From NCBI RefSeq assembly GCF_024734075.1, contig NZ_CP102850.1, positions 1,798,001-1,862,000 on the forward strand: 64,000 bases of DNA, given 5' to 3'. Of the stretch, positions 17,496 to 26,266 are shown piece by piece. Under the pieces are notes generated by a model that was not told the DNA's origin, did not search any database, and worked only from the letters and a program-made list of their open reading frames with translations. The translations under genes and the position numbers were made by a program. This DNA comes from Gordonia mangrovi (GTDB lineage: Bacteria > Actinomycetota > Actinomycetes > Mycobacteriales > Mycobacteriaceae). The number at the start of each line of letters is the position of its first letter. Within the stretch, counting starts at the first letter, position 1.

Positions 17496-18473
17496 ATGGC
17501 TCACCTCGACAACGCCCTCGCCCGCCGCGTCGCGGCTGCGCCAGCTCTCGGGGGGCTGGCCGGCCTGGCGGCTGCGGGTCTCTTCTATTCGACGGTGATC
17601 GAGCGCAACGCGTTCACGTTGCGGCACAACACGCTTGCCGTGTTGGAGCCGGGCGCGGCGCCGTTGCGGGTGTTGCACATCAGCGACCTGCACATGATGC
17701 CCAACCAGCGCCTCAAGCAGGCATGGGTGTCCGAACTCGAGACGCTCGAACCCGATCTGGTGATCAACACCGGCGACAACCTGGCCCACCCGCAGGCGGT
17801 GCCGTCGGTGATCCAGTCGCTCGGCGGACTGCTCTCGCGGCCCGGCCTGTTCGTATTCGGCTCCAACGACTACTTCGGGCCGAAGCCGAAGAACCCGTTC
17901 CAGTACTTCAAGACCGACCACACCCGGACCTTCGGGGAGCCCCTGCCCTGGCAGGACCTGCGCGCCGCGTTCACCGAGCGCGGCTGGCTCGATGCCACCC
18001 ACACCGTCCGCGAGCTCGAGGTCGGCGGGGTGCGGGTGGTGGCGGCGGGCGTCGACGACCCGCACATCGAACGCGATCGCTACGAGACCGTCGCCGGACG
18101 CCCCAACCCGCTGGCGCACCTGCGACTCGGGCTCACCCACTCGCCCGAACCGCGCGTGCTGGACCGGTTTGCCGCCGACGGCTACGACCTGGTGATGGCC
18201 GGCCACACCCACGGCGGACAGCTGTGCCTGCCGTTCGTCGGTGCACTGGTCACCAACTGCGATCTGGATCGCTCCCGCGTCAAGGGGGTCTCGAGCTGGG
18301 GTACATCGATGAAGCTGCACGTCAGTGCCGGCCTCGGCACGTCGCCGTACGCACCTGCGCGGTTCTGCTGCCGCCCAGAGGCGAGTCTGTTGACCCTCAC
18401 CCCGGTCTCGCATGGTGACGCCGCCTTCGACGAGGATCATTCGCTGCCGCAGCTGGCCTCCGAGACCACGTGA
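17496..18473 (+). CDS. calcineurin-like metallophosphoesterase (Rv3683-like)
   Basis: A 325-residue metallophosphoesterase of the YkuE/YaeI type. An N-terminal hydrophobic segment (about 14-33) probably anchors it to the membrane. The metal motifs are in order: SDLHMMP (D64, H66), GDN (93-95), GSND (122-125) and AGHTHGGQ (about 235-242). GSND replaces the more usual GNHD. ATG 17496 lies 7 nt after TATCCT (17484-17489), the same arrangement as at ponA2, so a leaderless start is likely. It overlaps the following gene by GTGA. The substrate is unknown; lipid or nucleotide phosphodiesters are plausible. Confidence 0.9.
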   Translation: MAHLDNALARRVAAAPALGGLAGLAAAGLFYSTVIERNAFTLRHNTLAVLEPGAAPLRVLHISDLHMMPNQRLKQAWVSELETLEPDLVINTGDNLAHPQAVPSVIQSLGGLLSRPGLFVFGSNDYFGPKPKNPFQYFKTDHTRTFGEPLPWQDLRAAFTERGWLDATHTVRELEVGGVRVVAAGVDDPHIERDRYETVAGRPNPLAHLRLGLTHSPEPRVLDRFAADGYDLVMAGHTHGGQLCLPFVGALVTNCDLDRSRVKGVSSWGTSMKLHVSAGLGTSPYAPARFCCRPEASLLTLTPVSHGDAAFDEDHSLPQLASETT

Positions 18474-19174
18474 CCCCGTACCCCCTCGACGGGGTGCGGG
18501 TACTGGCGTTCGACACCTTCGGCACCGTCACCGACTGGTTCACCGGCATCTCCGCCGCGGTCGGTGCGACGGTCCCCGACGTCGACGCCGCCGAGTTCAC
18601 CCGCGAGTGGCGGCGCCGTTACGCGCCGATCCTGGCGCGGGTGGAGTCCGGAGAGCTGCCCTGGCGCCGCCTCGACGACCTGCAGACCGAGACGCTGCAC
18701 GACGTCGCGAGCCACTTCGGCGTCCGACTCGACGACTCGTCGTCGGCGACGCTCGTGCACGCATGGCGCACGATCCCGGGATGGCCCGACGCTGCGCCCG
18801 GTATCCGGCGCCTCAAAAAGCGGTTCATCGTCTGCGCGCTCAGCAACGGGACCGTCGCGCTGCTGACCGAGATGGCCAAGCGCAACGGGTTCGCCTGGGA
18901 CTTCGTCGGCGGCTCCGATCTGTGGGGCCACTACAAGCCGGCGCGGGAAACCTACTGTGGGCTCGCTGCCCTGTTCGAAGCCGACCCGGGCGAGGTGATG
19001 ATGGTGGCCGCGCATCAGGCAGATCTGGATGCGGCCCGGTCCTTCGGCCTGCGCACCGCGTTCGTCGACCGGCCCCTGGAGTGGGGCGGCGCCCCGCATG
19101 ACGACTTCGGCTCCGCCGACAACGATCTGCACGCAACGGATCTCGACGATCTGGCGTACCGGCTCGGCTGCTGA
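18470..19174 (+). CDS. haloacid dehalogenase type II-like hydrolase
   Basis: A 234-residue HAD-superfamily protein. The nucleophile motif FDTFGTVTDW (D15) is followed by a cap domain, motif II LSNGT, motif III lysine in GHYKPARETY, and the type-II-dehalogenase-style final motif MMVAAHQADLDAARSFG. In L-2-haloacid dehalogenases the nucleophilic Asp displaces halide from 2-haloacids. Many such genome-annotated proteins have unknown physiological substrates, so the name is by similarity. GTG start overlaps the metallophosphoesterase stop (GTGA), so the two genes are probably translated together. Confidence 0.88.
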   Translation: MTPYPLDGVRVLAFDTFGTVTDWFTGISAAVGATVPDVDAAEFTREWRRRYAPILARVESGELPWRRLDDLQTETLHDVASHFGVRLDDSSSATLVHAWRTIPGWPDAAPGIRRLKKRFIVCALSNGTVALLTEMAKRNGFAWDFVGGSDLWGHYKPARETYCGLAALFEADPGEVMMVAAHQADLDAARSFGLRTAFVDRPLEWGGAPHDDFGSADNDLHATDLDDLAYRLGC

Positions 19175-19175
19175 A

Positions 19176-19619
19176 TCAGCTCATCGTCACTTCGACGTAG
19201 GGCACCTCGTCGATCGTCTTGCCGATCGATTCCTGGATTACACCGGACAATTCGGCGTAGGCCTTCGGGTGATCGTGCCGGTAACGGGCGACGATCTCGG
19301 CCCTCTCGGCGTCGTCGGCCACCCGCGCCACGGCCCGAACGCGGTGGCGCCGGCCGATCGAGACATGACAATTCGGGTCTGCCTGCAGGTTCTGGAACCA
19401 CTGCGATGTCGTGCCGAAACCCGACGCGATGACCACTCGATCCGGACTCGGCCGCTCCACCGCCTCGAGCACCACGTAGCGCGGCTCGCCGGAGCTCCGG
19501 CCGACGTGTTCCAGCAACAACATCCGGCCGCCGAACACGAAACCCAGCCGTGCCCGGAACAGGACGATCGGTGCGCGTACCAGCCAGCGGGTCCGCAGCA
19601 GCCGAGCGGCAAGACTCAT
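19176..19619 (-). CDS. F420-binding nitroreductase (DDN-like) family protein
   Basis: A 147-residue protein of the deazaflavin-dependent nitroreductase family, a split-barrel fold widespread in mycolata. Diagnostic stretches are the hydrophobic start (RAPIVLFRARLGFVFGGRMLLLEHVGRSSGEPR), VVIASGFGTTSQWFQNLQADPN and the terminal PYVEVTMS. Family members bind F420 or, in some, fatty acids and reduce quinones or nitroaromatics. No specific substrate can be named. It converges with the dehalogenase gene, with stop codons 1 nt apart. Confidence 0.85.
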   Translation of the reverse strand: MSLAARLLRTRWLVRAPIVLFRARLGFVFGGRMLLLEHVGRSSGEPRYVVLEAVERPSPDRVVIASGFGTTSQWFQNLQADPNCHVSIGRRHRVRAVARVADDAERAEIVARYRHDHPKAYAELSGVIQESIGKTIDEVPYVEVTMS

Positions 19620-19787
19620 GTCGGCTCCAATCTCGTTCGCAGAACGAAGGACTCACTCCCCCGCCGAGCCCCAGCCTCTCACGGAATCACCCACTACGGA
19701 TGATGTAGACCGCGCGCCGTCGCGGCCACCATCACGGTGGGGTCACCTGACATCACTCCCGACCCATCGAGAGAAAGCGAAACCGTC

Positions 19788-20189
19788 ATGACCACTCAGC
19801 ACTCCGACCATCCGGTGCAGCAGGGATTCGCCGCGATCGGCGCCATCGGCGCCGCCATCCTGTTGCTCGTCGGCGGTGTCCTCGAACTGCTGCAGGGGAT
19901 CTCGGCTGTCGCCGAAGACGAGCTGTTCGTCGTCGGTCCCGAGTACATCTACCAGCTGGACCTCACCGCCTGGGGCTGGATCCACATCGTGCTGGCGATC
20001 ATCGCGATCGCCATCGCCATCGGCCTGTTCACGGGCGCCACCTGGGCCCGCGTAGGTGCGATCTGCATCGCGTCGCTGTCGATCATCATCAATTTCCTGT
20101 GGCTGCCGTATTTCCCGTGGTGGTCGGTCCTGGTGATCGCCATCGACCTGATCATCATCTGGGCGGTCGCCACCTGGCGGACCGTCTGA
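19788..20189 (+). CDS. DUF7144-family 4-TM membrane protein, copy 1
   Basis: A 133-residue protein with four membrane helices at about 13-35, 60-80, 86-104 and 108-128. The family signature is QGISAVAEDELFVVGPEY, DLTAWGWIHI and FLWLPYFPWWSVLVIAIDL. ATG 19788 follows GAGAGAAAGCG. A close paralogue sits at 23955, so two copies bracket the gcoAB region. Function unknown. It is convergent with the AraC regulator, with 1 nt between stops. Confidence 0.85.
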   Translation: MTTQHSDHPVQQGFAAIGAIGAAILLLVGGVLELLQGISAVAEDELFVVGPEYIYQLDLTAWGWIHIVLAIIAIAIAIGLFTGATWARVGAICIASLSIIINFLWLPYFPWWSVLVIAIDLIIIWAVATWRTV

Positions 20190-20190
20190 T

Positions 20191-21159
20191 TCAGTCCGGC
20201 TGACGAGTCCCGCGCAGACCCCGCAAGGTCTGCGCGGGACTCACGCCGTATCGGCGGCGGTAGGCGGCGGCGAACCGGCTCGGACTGCTGAAACCCCAGC
20301 GCGCCGCGGCGTCGGCGACGGTGCCCTCGCCACGCTCGAGGTCGAGGTGTGCGCGGTCGAGCCGGATGTCGGCGAGCGCCCTCGTCGGTGAGGTCTCCAC
20401 GTACTGCGCGAACGCTTCTTGCAACCGGCGCACGCTGCTCCCGCCGATCGCCGCCATCTCCGCCAACGTCCACGGCCGTCCCGGGTCGTCATGTAAGGCG
20501 TCGAGCACGCGTTTCACCATGCCCGGCCGCATCTGGTCCGTGTCGGCGGAATCGGGGGTGACCGCCAGCAGGAACGCGGTGGTCACCGCGCTGGCCAGCT
20601 GCGGGCCGACCAGCGGGTTGGCCAACAGATCCACCGGCTCGCGGGCCTGCGCCGACAACGCGGTCACCAACGACAGCCACGAAGCGCCCGCATCGGTGGA
20701 CACGTCGATCTGATCCGGCAACGACAGGCGACGACGGATCGGGGCCACGCGGATGCGGTCGGCCTCGCGCTCGAGGTGATCGGCATCGAACTTCACGCCG
20801 AGCACCTGGCAGTCCGCGGTCCACCGGGTGATCAGCGACGGTCGGTCGGCGGTGAAGATCGTGCCCTGACCCGGCGCCGAGACCAGTTCGTCGTGGTCAG
20901 CCCGCGAGTGCAACCGACCCGTCAGCGGCACGTTGACCTCGTAGGCGCCGGGATAGTCGCACGCGATCGATACCGCGGCACCCCAGGTGAGTCGGCCGAT
21001 GGTGACGCCACCGAGTTCGACCGTGCGCATCGTGAGGTCCACGTCGTCGCGCTCATCGAGCGCGCGGAGTTCGTGCGGGAAGTACGCATCGGCGACTGCG
21101 CGGTGCGCTCTATCCCAATCGCGTGTTCCCACGAGCTGCTCGGATGTGGACATGGTCAT
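20191..21159 (-). CDS. AraC-family regulator, probable gcoAB activator
   Basis: A 322-residue AraC-family activator. Residues about 30-200 form the AraC-binding-like sensor domain found in ThcR/AlkS-type regulators. The C-terminus has two helix-turn-helix motifs (LAEMAAIGGSSVRRLQEAFAQ and VADAAARWGFSSPSRFAAAYR), the second with the typical GFSSPSRF recognition helix and the closing YGVSPAQTLR. It is divergent from gcoA across 162 bp that contain repeated TACACATC elements, so it very likely controls gcoAB in response to an aromatic inducer. ATG 21159 or 21153 could start the protein. Confidence 0.88.
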   Translation of the reverse strand: MTMSTSEQLVGTRDWDRAHRAVADAYFPHELRALDERDDVDLTMRTVELGGVTIGRLTWGAAVSIACDYPGAYEVNVPLTGRLHSRADHDELVSAPGQGTIFTADRPSLITRWTADCQVLGVKFDADHLEREADRIRVAPIRRRLSLPDQIDVSTDAGASWLSLVTALSAQAREPVDLLANPLVGPQLASAVTTAFLLAVTPDSADTDQMRPGMVKRVLDALHDDPGRPWTLAEMAAIGGSSVRRLQEAFAQYVETSPTRALADIRLDRAHLDLERGEGTVADAAARWGFSSPSRFAAAYRRRYGVSPAQTLRGLRGTRQPD

Positions 21160-21163
21160 TGTG

Positions 21164-21200
21164 TTCTACCGCATTACACATCCATTCTGCGATACACATC
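21164..21200. promoter_or_regulatory. candidate AraC-type operator upstream of gcoAB
   Basis: TACACATC occurs at 21175-21182 and 21193-21200, 18 bp apart, each preceded by a TTCT element (21164 and 21185). Two direct half-sites at near two-turn spacing are typical for AraC-family activators. The site lies next to the regulator's own start, about 120 bp upstream of gcoA. Confidence 0.45.
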
Positions 21201-21321
21201 ACAACTCGCTCGCGTGATCGGTGTCGGGGTCGCGCGAACGGTATCGATCGATCGCCACTCCTGCGCATAACGTCTGTCGGCACCTGGCCCCCCGGGCCGA
21301 CCTTCGACGAGGAGCAAGCTG

Positions 21322-22533
21322 ATGACCGCAACCGTGTCCTGGCTCGACGACATCACCATGACCGAGCTGGAGCGCAACCCCTACCCCGTCTACGAGCGGC
21401 TGCGCAGCGAGGCGCCGCTGGCCTACGTCCCGGTGCTCGGTTCCTACGTCGCGAGCACCGCGGAGATCTGCCGGGAGATCGCCACCCGCGACGACTTCGA
21501 GGCGATCATCACCAAGGCCGGCGGCCGCACCTTCGGCCACCCGGCCGTCATCGGCGTCAACGGGGAGATCCACGAGGACCTGCGCTCGATGGTCGACCCG
21601 GCCCTGCAGCCGCAGGAGGTGGACCGGTGGATCGACGACCTGGTGCGCCCGATCGCCCGTCGCTACCTGGAGACCTTCGAGGACGAGGGCCGCGCCGAAC
21701 TCGTCGCGCAGTACTGCGAGCCGGTGTCGGTGCGGGCACTCGGCGACCTGCTCGGACTGCAGTCGGTGAGCTCGGACAAGCTGCGCGAATGGTTCCACAA
21801 ACTGTCGCGGTCCTTCACCAACGCCGGCGTCGACGAGAACGGCGAGTTCACCAATCCGGCGGGCTTCGACGAGGGCGACGAGGCGAAGGCCGAAATCCGG
21901 GCCATCGTGGATCCACTGATCGACAACTGGATCGTCAACCCCGACGACAGCGCCATCAGCCACTGGCTACACGACGGTATGCCCGAGGGGCAGACGCGCG
22001 AGCGCGACTACATCTATCCGACGCTGTTCGTCTATCTGCTCGGTGCGATGCAGGAGCCGGGTCATGCGATGGCGTCGACCCTGGTGGGCCTGTTCACCCG
22101 GCCCGAGCAGATGGAAGAGGTGGTCGACGAACCCGGTCTCATCCCGCGCGCGATCTCCGAGGGGATGCGGTGGACGTCGCCGATCTGGTCGGCGACCGCT
22201 CGCATCAGCACCGCCGACGTCGAGGTGGCAGGCGTGTCGCTGCCGGCGGGCTCGGTGGTGCTCATGTCCTACGGCTCGGCCAACCACGACCACTCGGTGT
22301 ACGAGGCGCCGTCGGAGTACGACCTCTCGCGGCCCCCGCTGCCCCACCTGGCGTTCGGGGCCGGCAACCACGCGTGTGCGGGGATCTACTTCGCCAACCA
22401 CGTCTGCCGGATCGGTCTCGAGGAACTGTTCGACTCGATCCCCAACCTCGAACGCGACACCGACAGCGACGTCGAGTTCTGGGGCTGGGGATTCCGCGGT
22501 CCCACCTCGCTGCACACGACCTGGGAGGTGTGA
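21322..22533 (+). CDS. gcoA: aromatic O-demethylase, cytochrome P450 subunit (GcoA)
   Basis: A 403-residue cytochrome P450 that, with GcoB, removes the methyl group of guaiacol-type methoxyarenes to give catechols and formaldehyde. The sequence is close to Amycolatopsis GcoA (CYP255A) throughout. With a constant offset of 4, the substrate-pocket residues described for that enzyme are all present: F71, F165, F391, V237, G241, I288, A291 and T292. The haem ligand is C352 in [13 protein letters not shown]. The I-helix has GAMQEP in place of the usual acid-threonine pair, as in GcoA. ATG 21322 follows GAGGAG. gcoB starts 2 nt downstream. Confidence 0.95.
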   Translation: MTATVSWLDDITMTELERNPYPVYERLRSEAPLAYVPVLGSYVASTAEICREIATRDDFEAIITKAGGRTFGHPAVIGVNGEIHEDLRSMVDPALQPQEVDRWIDDLVRPIARRYLETFEDEGRAELVAQYCEPVSVRALGDLLGLQSVSSDKLREWFHKLSRSFTNAGVDENGEFTNPAGFDEGDEAKAEIRAIVDPLIDNWIVNPDDSAISHWLHDGMPEGQTRERDYIYPTLFVYLLGAMQEPGHAMASTLVGLFTRPEQMEEVVDEPGLIPRAISEGMRWTSPIWSATARISTADVEVAGVSLPAGSVVLMSYGSANHDHSVYEAPSEYDLSRPPLPHLAFGAGNHACAGIYFANHVCRIGLEELFDSIPNLERDTDSDVEFWGWGFRGPTSLHTTWEV

Positions 22534-22535
22534 CG

Positions 22536-23567
22536 ATGACCGCCGCTCACTCCGTGACCGTGGTGGGCTCGGACACCCGTACCGTCGACTGCGCCCCCGG
22601 GCAGCCGTTGCTCGACGCCTTCCTGCGCCACGGTGTCTACCTACCGAACTCGTGCAACCAGGGCACATGCGGCACCTGCAAGGTGCGGCTGTGCAGTGGC
22701 AGCGTGTCGGCACCCGAGGTGTCGGAGACGGTACTCGGCGCCGACGACCAGGCGAACGGATATGTGCTGGCGTGTCAGTCGACGCCCACCTCCGACGCGC
22801 AGATCGAGGTACCCGTGGACGCCGGAAGCGGCCCCCGCCACCCGCTGCGGGATCTGACCGGCACCGTGCACGAGGTCAGCGAGATCGCACATGACACCCT
22901 CGCGGTGACCGTGGGGATCGACGAACCGTTGGAGTTCTCGGCCGGGCAGTACATCGAATTCGTGGTGCCGGGTTCGGGCACCCTGCGGCAGTACTCGATG
23001 GCCAATCCGCCGAGCCGGCCCGACCGACTGGAGTTCCACATCCGGCGCGTACCCGACGGACTGGCCACCGACCGATGGATCTTCGACTCACTCGCCCACG
23101 GGCACCCCGTCGAGATGCGTGGGCCGTGGGGTGATTTCGTGCACGACACCGAGTCCGACGCACCGATGATCCTGCTCGCCGGCGGCACCGGACTGGCTCC
23201 GCTGAAGTCGATCGCACTGCACGCACTCGAACGCGATCCGGACCGGGAGATCCACCTCTACCACGGGGTGCGCCATCGATCCGACCTCTATGACGTGGAG
23301 TTCTGGCAGTCGCTCGCCGACCGACACCCGGGTCTGCGCTACACCCCCTGTCTCAGCCGGGAGGAGGGGTTCGGCCGGCACGGGTATGTCGGCGACGTCC
23401 TCGTCGACGACTTCGACTCATTGCGCGGGTTCTCGGCTTACCTGTGCGGCCCGCCCGCGATGGTCGACGCCGGGGTGAAGGCCTGCAAACGGCGTCGGAT
23501 GTCGGGCCGCAACATCCACCGGGAGAAGTACACCCCCGCCCCGGCGGGCGCCATGGTGCTGACCTAA
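22536..23567 (+). CDS. gcoB: aromatic O-demethylase reductase (GcoB)
   Basis: A 343-residue three-part reductase that passes electrons from NADH via FAD and a 2Fe-2S centre to GcoA. The plant-type ferredoxin domain is N-terminal with C40, C45, C48 and C80 (CNQGTCGTC and VLACQS). Then comes the ferredoxin-NADP-reductase-like part with the FAD motif RQYS (151-154), the nucleotide-binding LLAGGTGLAPLKS and CGPPAMVDAG. This domain order is that of GcoB, unlike most P450 systems with separate ferredoxin and reductase. ATG 22536 lies 2 nt after the gcoA stop with GGGAGG just upstream, so the pair is translationally linked. Confidence 0.94.
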   Translation: MTAAHSVTVVGSDTRTVDCAPGQPLLDAFLRHGVYLPNSCNQGTCGTCKVRLCSGSVSAPEVSETVLGADDQANGYVLACQSTPTSDAQIEVPVDAGSGPRHPLRDLTGTVHEVSEIAHDTLAVTVGIDEPLEFSAGQYIEFVVPGSGTLRQYSMANPPSRPDRLEFHIRRVPDGLATDRWIFDSLAHGHPVEMRGPWGDFVHDTESDAPMILLAGGTGLAPLKSIALHALERDPDREIHLYHGVRHRSDLYDVEFWQSLADRHPGLRYTPCLSREEGFGRHGYVGDVLVDDFDSLRGFSAYLCGPPAMVDAGVKACKRRRMSGRNIHREKYTPAPAGAMVLT

Positions 23568-23627
23568 TTTCAAGTGAGGTGAACGTGCTGGTAACCGAAA
23601 CGTTCACCGCACTCGCATCGAAACGAG

Positions 23628-23661
23628 GAGGCCCGGACCAGGAATCCCTGGTCCGGGCCTC
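23628..23661. terminator. strong hairpin between gcoB and tRNA-Pro
   Basis: GAGGCCCGGACCAGG (23628-23642) pairs perfectly with CCTGGTCCGGGCCTC (23647-23661) around a 4-nt loop. Followed by TTCT on the plus strand and by TCGTTT on the minus strand, it can end both gcoAB and the converging tRNA transcript. A second 9-bp inverted repeat (GGTGAACGT at 23578-23586, ACGTTCACC at 23600-23608) lies just upstream. Confidence 0.85.
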
Positions 23662-23682
23662 TTCTGCTATCTCAACCTAGCG

Positions 23683-23756
<74 letters not shown>

Positions 23757-23954
23757 TGTGCAACCTGCGATAGCTTACCCCCACGTCCCCGCCATAACTA
23801 AATCGCCTGGTCAACCTCGTCGCCGAGCATCCATCGCCGTGACACAGCGGTTGCGACCCGTCTGCGTGTTCTTGGGTTTCTGTCCACATCTGCCCACTAG
23901 GGTTGTTTCAGCGCTTTCGCCTCATCTACCTCGTCGGTATCGAAAGGAACGTTC

Positions 23955-24371
23955 ATGAGCACGCAGGGTGACGACGTCGACTACGGCGTCAAAGAGGGTT
24001 TTGCGTTCGGTATCTCGATCGTCGCGGCCGCATTGCTGTTCGTCGCCGGTATCGTCGCGGTCTTCCAGGGCATCTCCGCTTTGGCCAACGACGATCTGTT
24101 CGTGATCGGCACCGAGTACGTCTACAAATTCGACCTCACCACGTGGGGCTGGATTCACCTGATCATCGGCATCCTCGCGATTCTCGTGGCGGGCGGCCTG
24201 GCGGTCGGGGCCGATTGGGCGCGGATCTCCGCGATCATCATCGCCTCCATCTCGATCATCGCCCAGTTCCTGTGGCTGCCCTACTACCCGATCTGGGCAA
24301 TTCTGATCATCGCACTCGACCTGGTGGTGATCTGGGCGGTCGCGACGTGGAAGCCGTCCAACATCGCCTGA
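23955..24371 (+). CDS. DUF7144-family 4-TM membrane protein, copy 2
   Basis: A 138-residue protein with four membrane helices, sharing most of its sequence with the copy at 19788: QGISALANDDLFVIGTEYVY, DLTTWGWIHLIIGI, FLWLPYYPIWAILIIALDL and VIWAVATWK are near-identical blocks. ATG 23955 follows AAAGGA. It lies just beyond the tRNA, about 3.8 kb from copy 1 in the same orientation. The function is unknown; conserved aspartates and tryptophans at helix ends suggest a structural or transport role. Confidence 0.85.
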   Translation: MSTQGDDVDYGVKEGFAFGISIVAAALLFVAGIVAVFQGISALANDDLFVIGTEYVYKFDLTTWGWIHLIIGILAILVAGGLAVGADWARISAIIIASISIIAQFLWLPYYPIWAILIIALDLVVIWAVATWKPSNIA

Positions 24372-24389
24372 TCCGCACGCACCACCACG

Positions 24390-24428
24390 CACGCCGCTCG
24401 CCCGGTTTTCCGGCCGGCGGGCGGCGTG
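24390..24428. terminator. GC-rich hairpin after DUF7144 copy 2
   Basis: CACGCCG (24390-24396) pairs with CGGCGTG (24422-24428); the stem continues inward as CGCCCG/CGGGCG with a small bulge and a loop containing TTTT. It is followed by TTGCTC. It lies 19 nt after the stop codon and probably ends that transcript before the lipocalin gene. Confidence 0.6.
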
Positions 24429-24523
24429 TTGCTCACTCGACCCATCCGACAACGCCGTGCCTCCGAATCGCCACCGTTCGTCCAGTGACCGAGTCCTTCC
24501 GATGACCCGAACGGAGCCGCACG

Positions 24524-25150
24524 ATGGGTATCACCCGCACGATTCGACGCTTGTTCACCCTTCTCGCGACCACCGCCCTGGCCGTCGCCGCGCTGGTCGC
24601 GAGCACCGGCCCGGCGGCTGCCGCACCGCTGCAACCGATCCCGAAGCTCGACACCGAGCGGTATCTCGGGTCCTGGTGGCAGCTCGCGGCGATCCCGGCG
24701 TTCTTCAACCTGAACTGCGCCAAGGACACCAAGGCCACCTACACCCTCATCGACGCGACCACCATCGGCGTCGAGAACACCTGCACCACCTTCACCGGCC
24801 AGACCAACGGAATCACAGGCCAGGCGAAGGTCGTCGACCCGGTCACCAACGCGCAACTGTCCGTATCGTTCCCGCAGGTTCCGGTGAGCATCGACCCGAA
24901 CAACGCGCCCAACTACATCGTCACCTGGATCGCCGACGGTGCCACCCCGGATGACCCGTACCGGTTCGCCCTCGTCGGCAACCCGACACGCCTGTCTGGT
25001 TTCGTGCTCTCGCGCGAGAAGGTCGTCTCCACCGACACCCTGCGCATGTTGCGCGGACAGGTGGAGAAGGCAGGGTTCAACTCCTGCACCTTCCTGGTGT
25101 CGCCGACCACCGGTGGCCGCACCGACTACTCCCCGCTCTGCACCGTCTGA
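24524..25150 (+). CDS. secreted lipocalin-family protein (Blc-like)
   Basis: A 208-residue protein with a Sec signal peptide (RTIRRLF, hydrophobic core, AAAAPLQ cleavage around residue 34). A lipocalin domain of the bacterial Blc/apolipoprotein-D type follows. The first-strand motif LDTERYLGSWWQLAAIP corresponds to the lipocalin GxW region, followed by NLNCAKDTKATYTL, and the barrel closes with YRFALVGNP and a C-terminal helix (DTLRMLRGQVEKAGF). Cysteines near strands and C-terminus could form disulfides. No lipobox cysteine follows the signal, so it should be released rather than lipid-anchored. The ligand is unknown; hydrophobic molecules are usual. Confidence 0.82.
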   Translation: MGITRTIRRLFTLLATTALAVAALVASTGPAAAAPLQPIPKLDTERYLGSWWQLAAIPAFFNLNCAKDTKATYTLIDATTIGVENTCTTFTGQTNGITGQAKVVDPVTNAQLSVSFPQVPVSIDPNNAPNYIVTWIADGATPDDPYRFALVGNPTRLSGFVLSREKVVSTDTLRMLRGQVEKAGFNSCTFLVSPTTGGRTDYSPLCTV

Positions 25151-25201
25151 CGCCGCCCGATCAGACCGCACCCGGTGCTCACCCGGTCGTAGGCTGACCG
25201 G

Positions 25202-26266
25202 GTGAGCACCGATCCCGACCTCCGGCGGATGCGGTTGGTCGCCGACGCGTATCGGATCGCCGACGACGTGCTGTTCTCCGGTGCCGCCGAGGTGGACCGC
25301 ACCGGCGCGATTCCCGCCACCCACTGGTCGGCGATTGCCGAGGCGGGGTTGTTCGGCATCGCCGCCCCCGCCGATGCCGGCGGCCCGGACCTCGACTTCG
25401 CGCAGGTCATCGAGATCAGTGAGGTGATGGCGAGCGGGTGTCTGGCCACCGCGTTCACCTGGCAACAGCATCACGGCGTGGTGATCTCGCTGGCCACGAC
25501 GGCCAACAACCGACTGCGCGAGGGCCTGTTCGCCGCGACGGCCTCGGGAGCACTGCGCGCGGGCGTGGCCTACGCCGGGGTGGTCCCGACGCCGCCGCGG
25601 ATGCGGGCCACCCGACTGGACGGCGGGTGGCGCTTCGACGGCCACGCCCCGTTCGTGAGCGGGTGGGGCATCGTCGATCTGCTACAGATCTCGGCCCGCG
25701 ACGCCGACACCGATGACGTGCTCGCGGCGATCCTGCCGATCGAGCAGCCGCCGGACGCCATCACCGTCACGCCGCTGCACCTCGGCGTCGCCGATGCGAC
25801 CCGCACGGTGTCGCTGGCGGTCACCGGCCTGGTCGTCCCCGACGATCGCATCGTGAGCCGGGTGACGCTCGACGACTTCTTCGCCACCCAGAACACCGGT
25901 GTCCGGATCAACGGCACCCTGCCGCTGGGCCTCGTGCGGCGGTGCGCCGCGCTGCTCGATGTCGGCGGGCACCCACGGGCCGCTCGCGCATTGCGCGACC
26001 GCGGCAGCACCATCCGCACTGCGCTGGACGCCGGGCTCACCGACGCCGCCACGCTGATCGCGGCACGGGCCGACGGCGCACAACTCGCCGTGGACGCGGC
26101 GGCCACGCTGATCGCCGCCGACGGCGGCAAAGCCCTGCTGCGCGGCGCCCATCCCGAACGCCTCGCCCGCGAGGCCGCGTTCACGTTGGTGGCGGCGAGC
26201 AGGCCGCAGCTCAAGGAACTGCTCGTGGACCGGTTCAGCGCGCGGCCCGGCGCGCGTACTCCCTGA
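25202..26266 (+). CDS. acyl-CoA dehydrogenase-like flavoprotein
   Basis: A 354-residue protein with acyl-CoA dehydrogenase architecture: helical N-terminal domain (WSAIAEAGLFGIAAPADAGG is the usual first-domain signature), a middle beta domain (TRLDGGWRFDGHAPFVSGW) and a C-terminal helical bundle. It is shorter than typical enzymes (about 380), and I cannot identify the catalytic glutamate or the final FAD-binding G-G motif, so it may be an atypical oxidase or monooxygenase-type member. GTG 25202 lies 7 nt after TAGGCT (25190-25195), consistent with a leaderless start. Its 3' end overlaps the convergent M20 gene by 32 bp. Confidence 0.78.
   Translation: MSTDPDLRRMRLVADAYRIADDVLFSGAAEVDRTGAIPATHWSAIAEAGLFGIAAPADAGGPDLDFAQVIEISEVMASGCLATAFTWQQHHGVVISLATTANNRLREGLFAATASGALRAGVAYAGVVPTPPRMRATRLDGGWRFDGHAPFVSGWGIVDLLQISARDADTDDVLAAILPIEQPPDAITVTPLHLGVADATRTVSLAVTGLVVPDDRIVSRVTLDDFFATQNTGVRINGTLPLGLVRRCAALLDVGGHPRAARALRDRGSTIRTALDAGLTDAATLIAARADGAQLAVDAAATLIAADGGKALLRGAHPERLAREAAFTLVAASRPQLKELLVDRFSARPGARTP

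Noticed and set aside
16056-18440. A 794-codon minus-strand open frame
   Set aside because: Antisense to ponA2 and the metallophosphoesterase gene, both of which have clear domains and better codon bias.
21123-23567. A single 814-codon frame apparently fusing a leader to GcoB
   Set aside because: Only the last 343 codons are GcoB; the first part reads gcoA out of frame. The GcoB ATG at 22536 has its own ribosome site.
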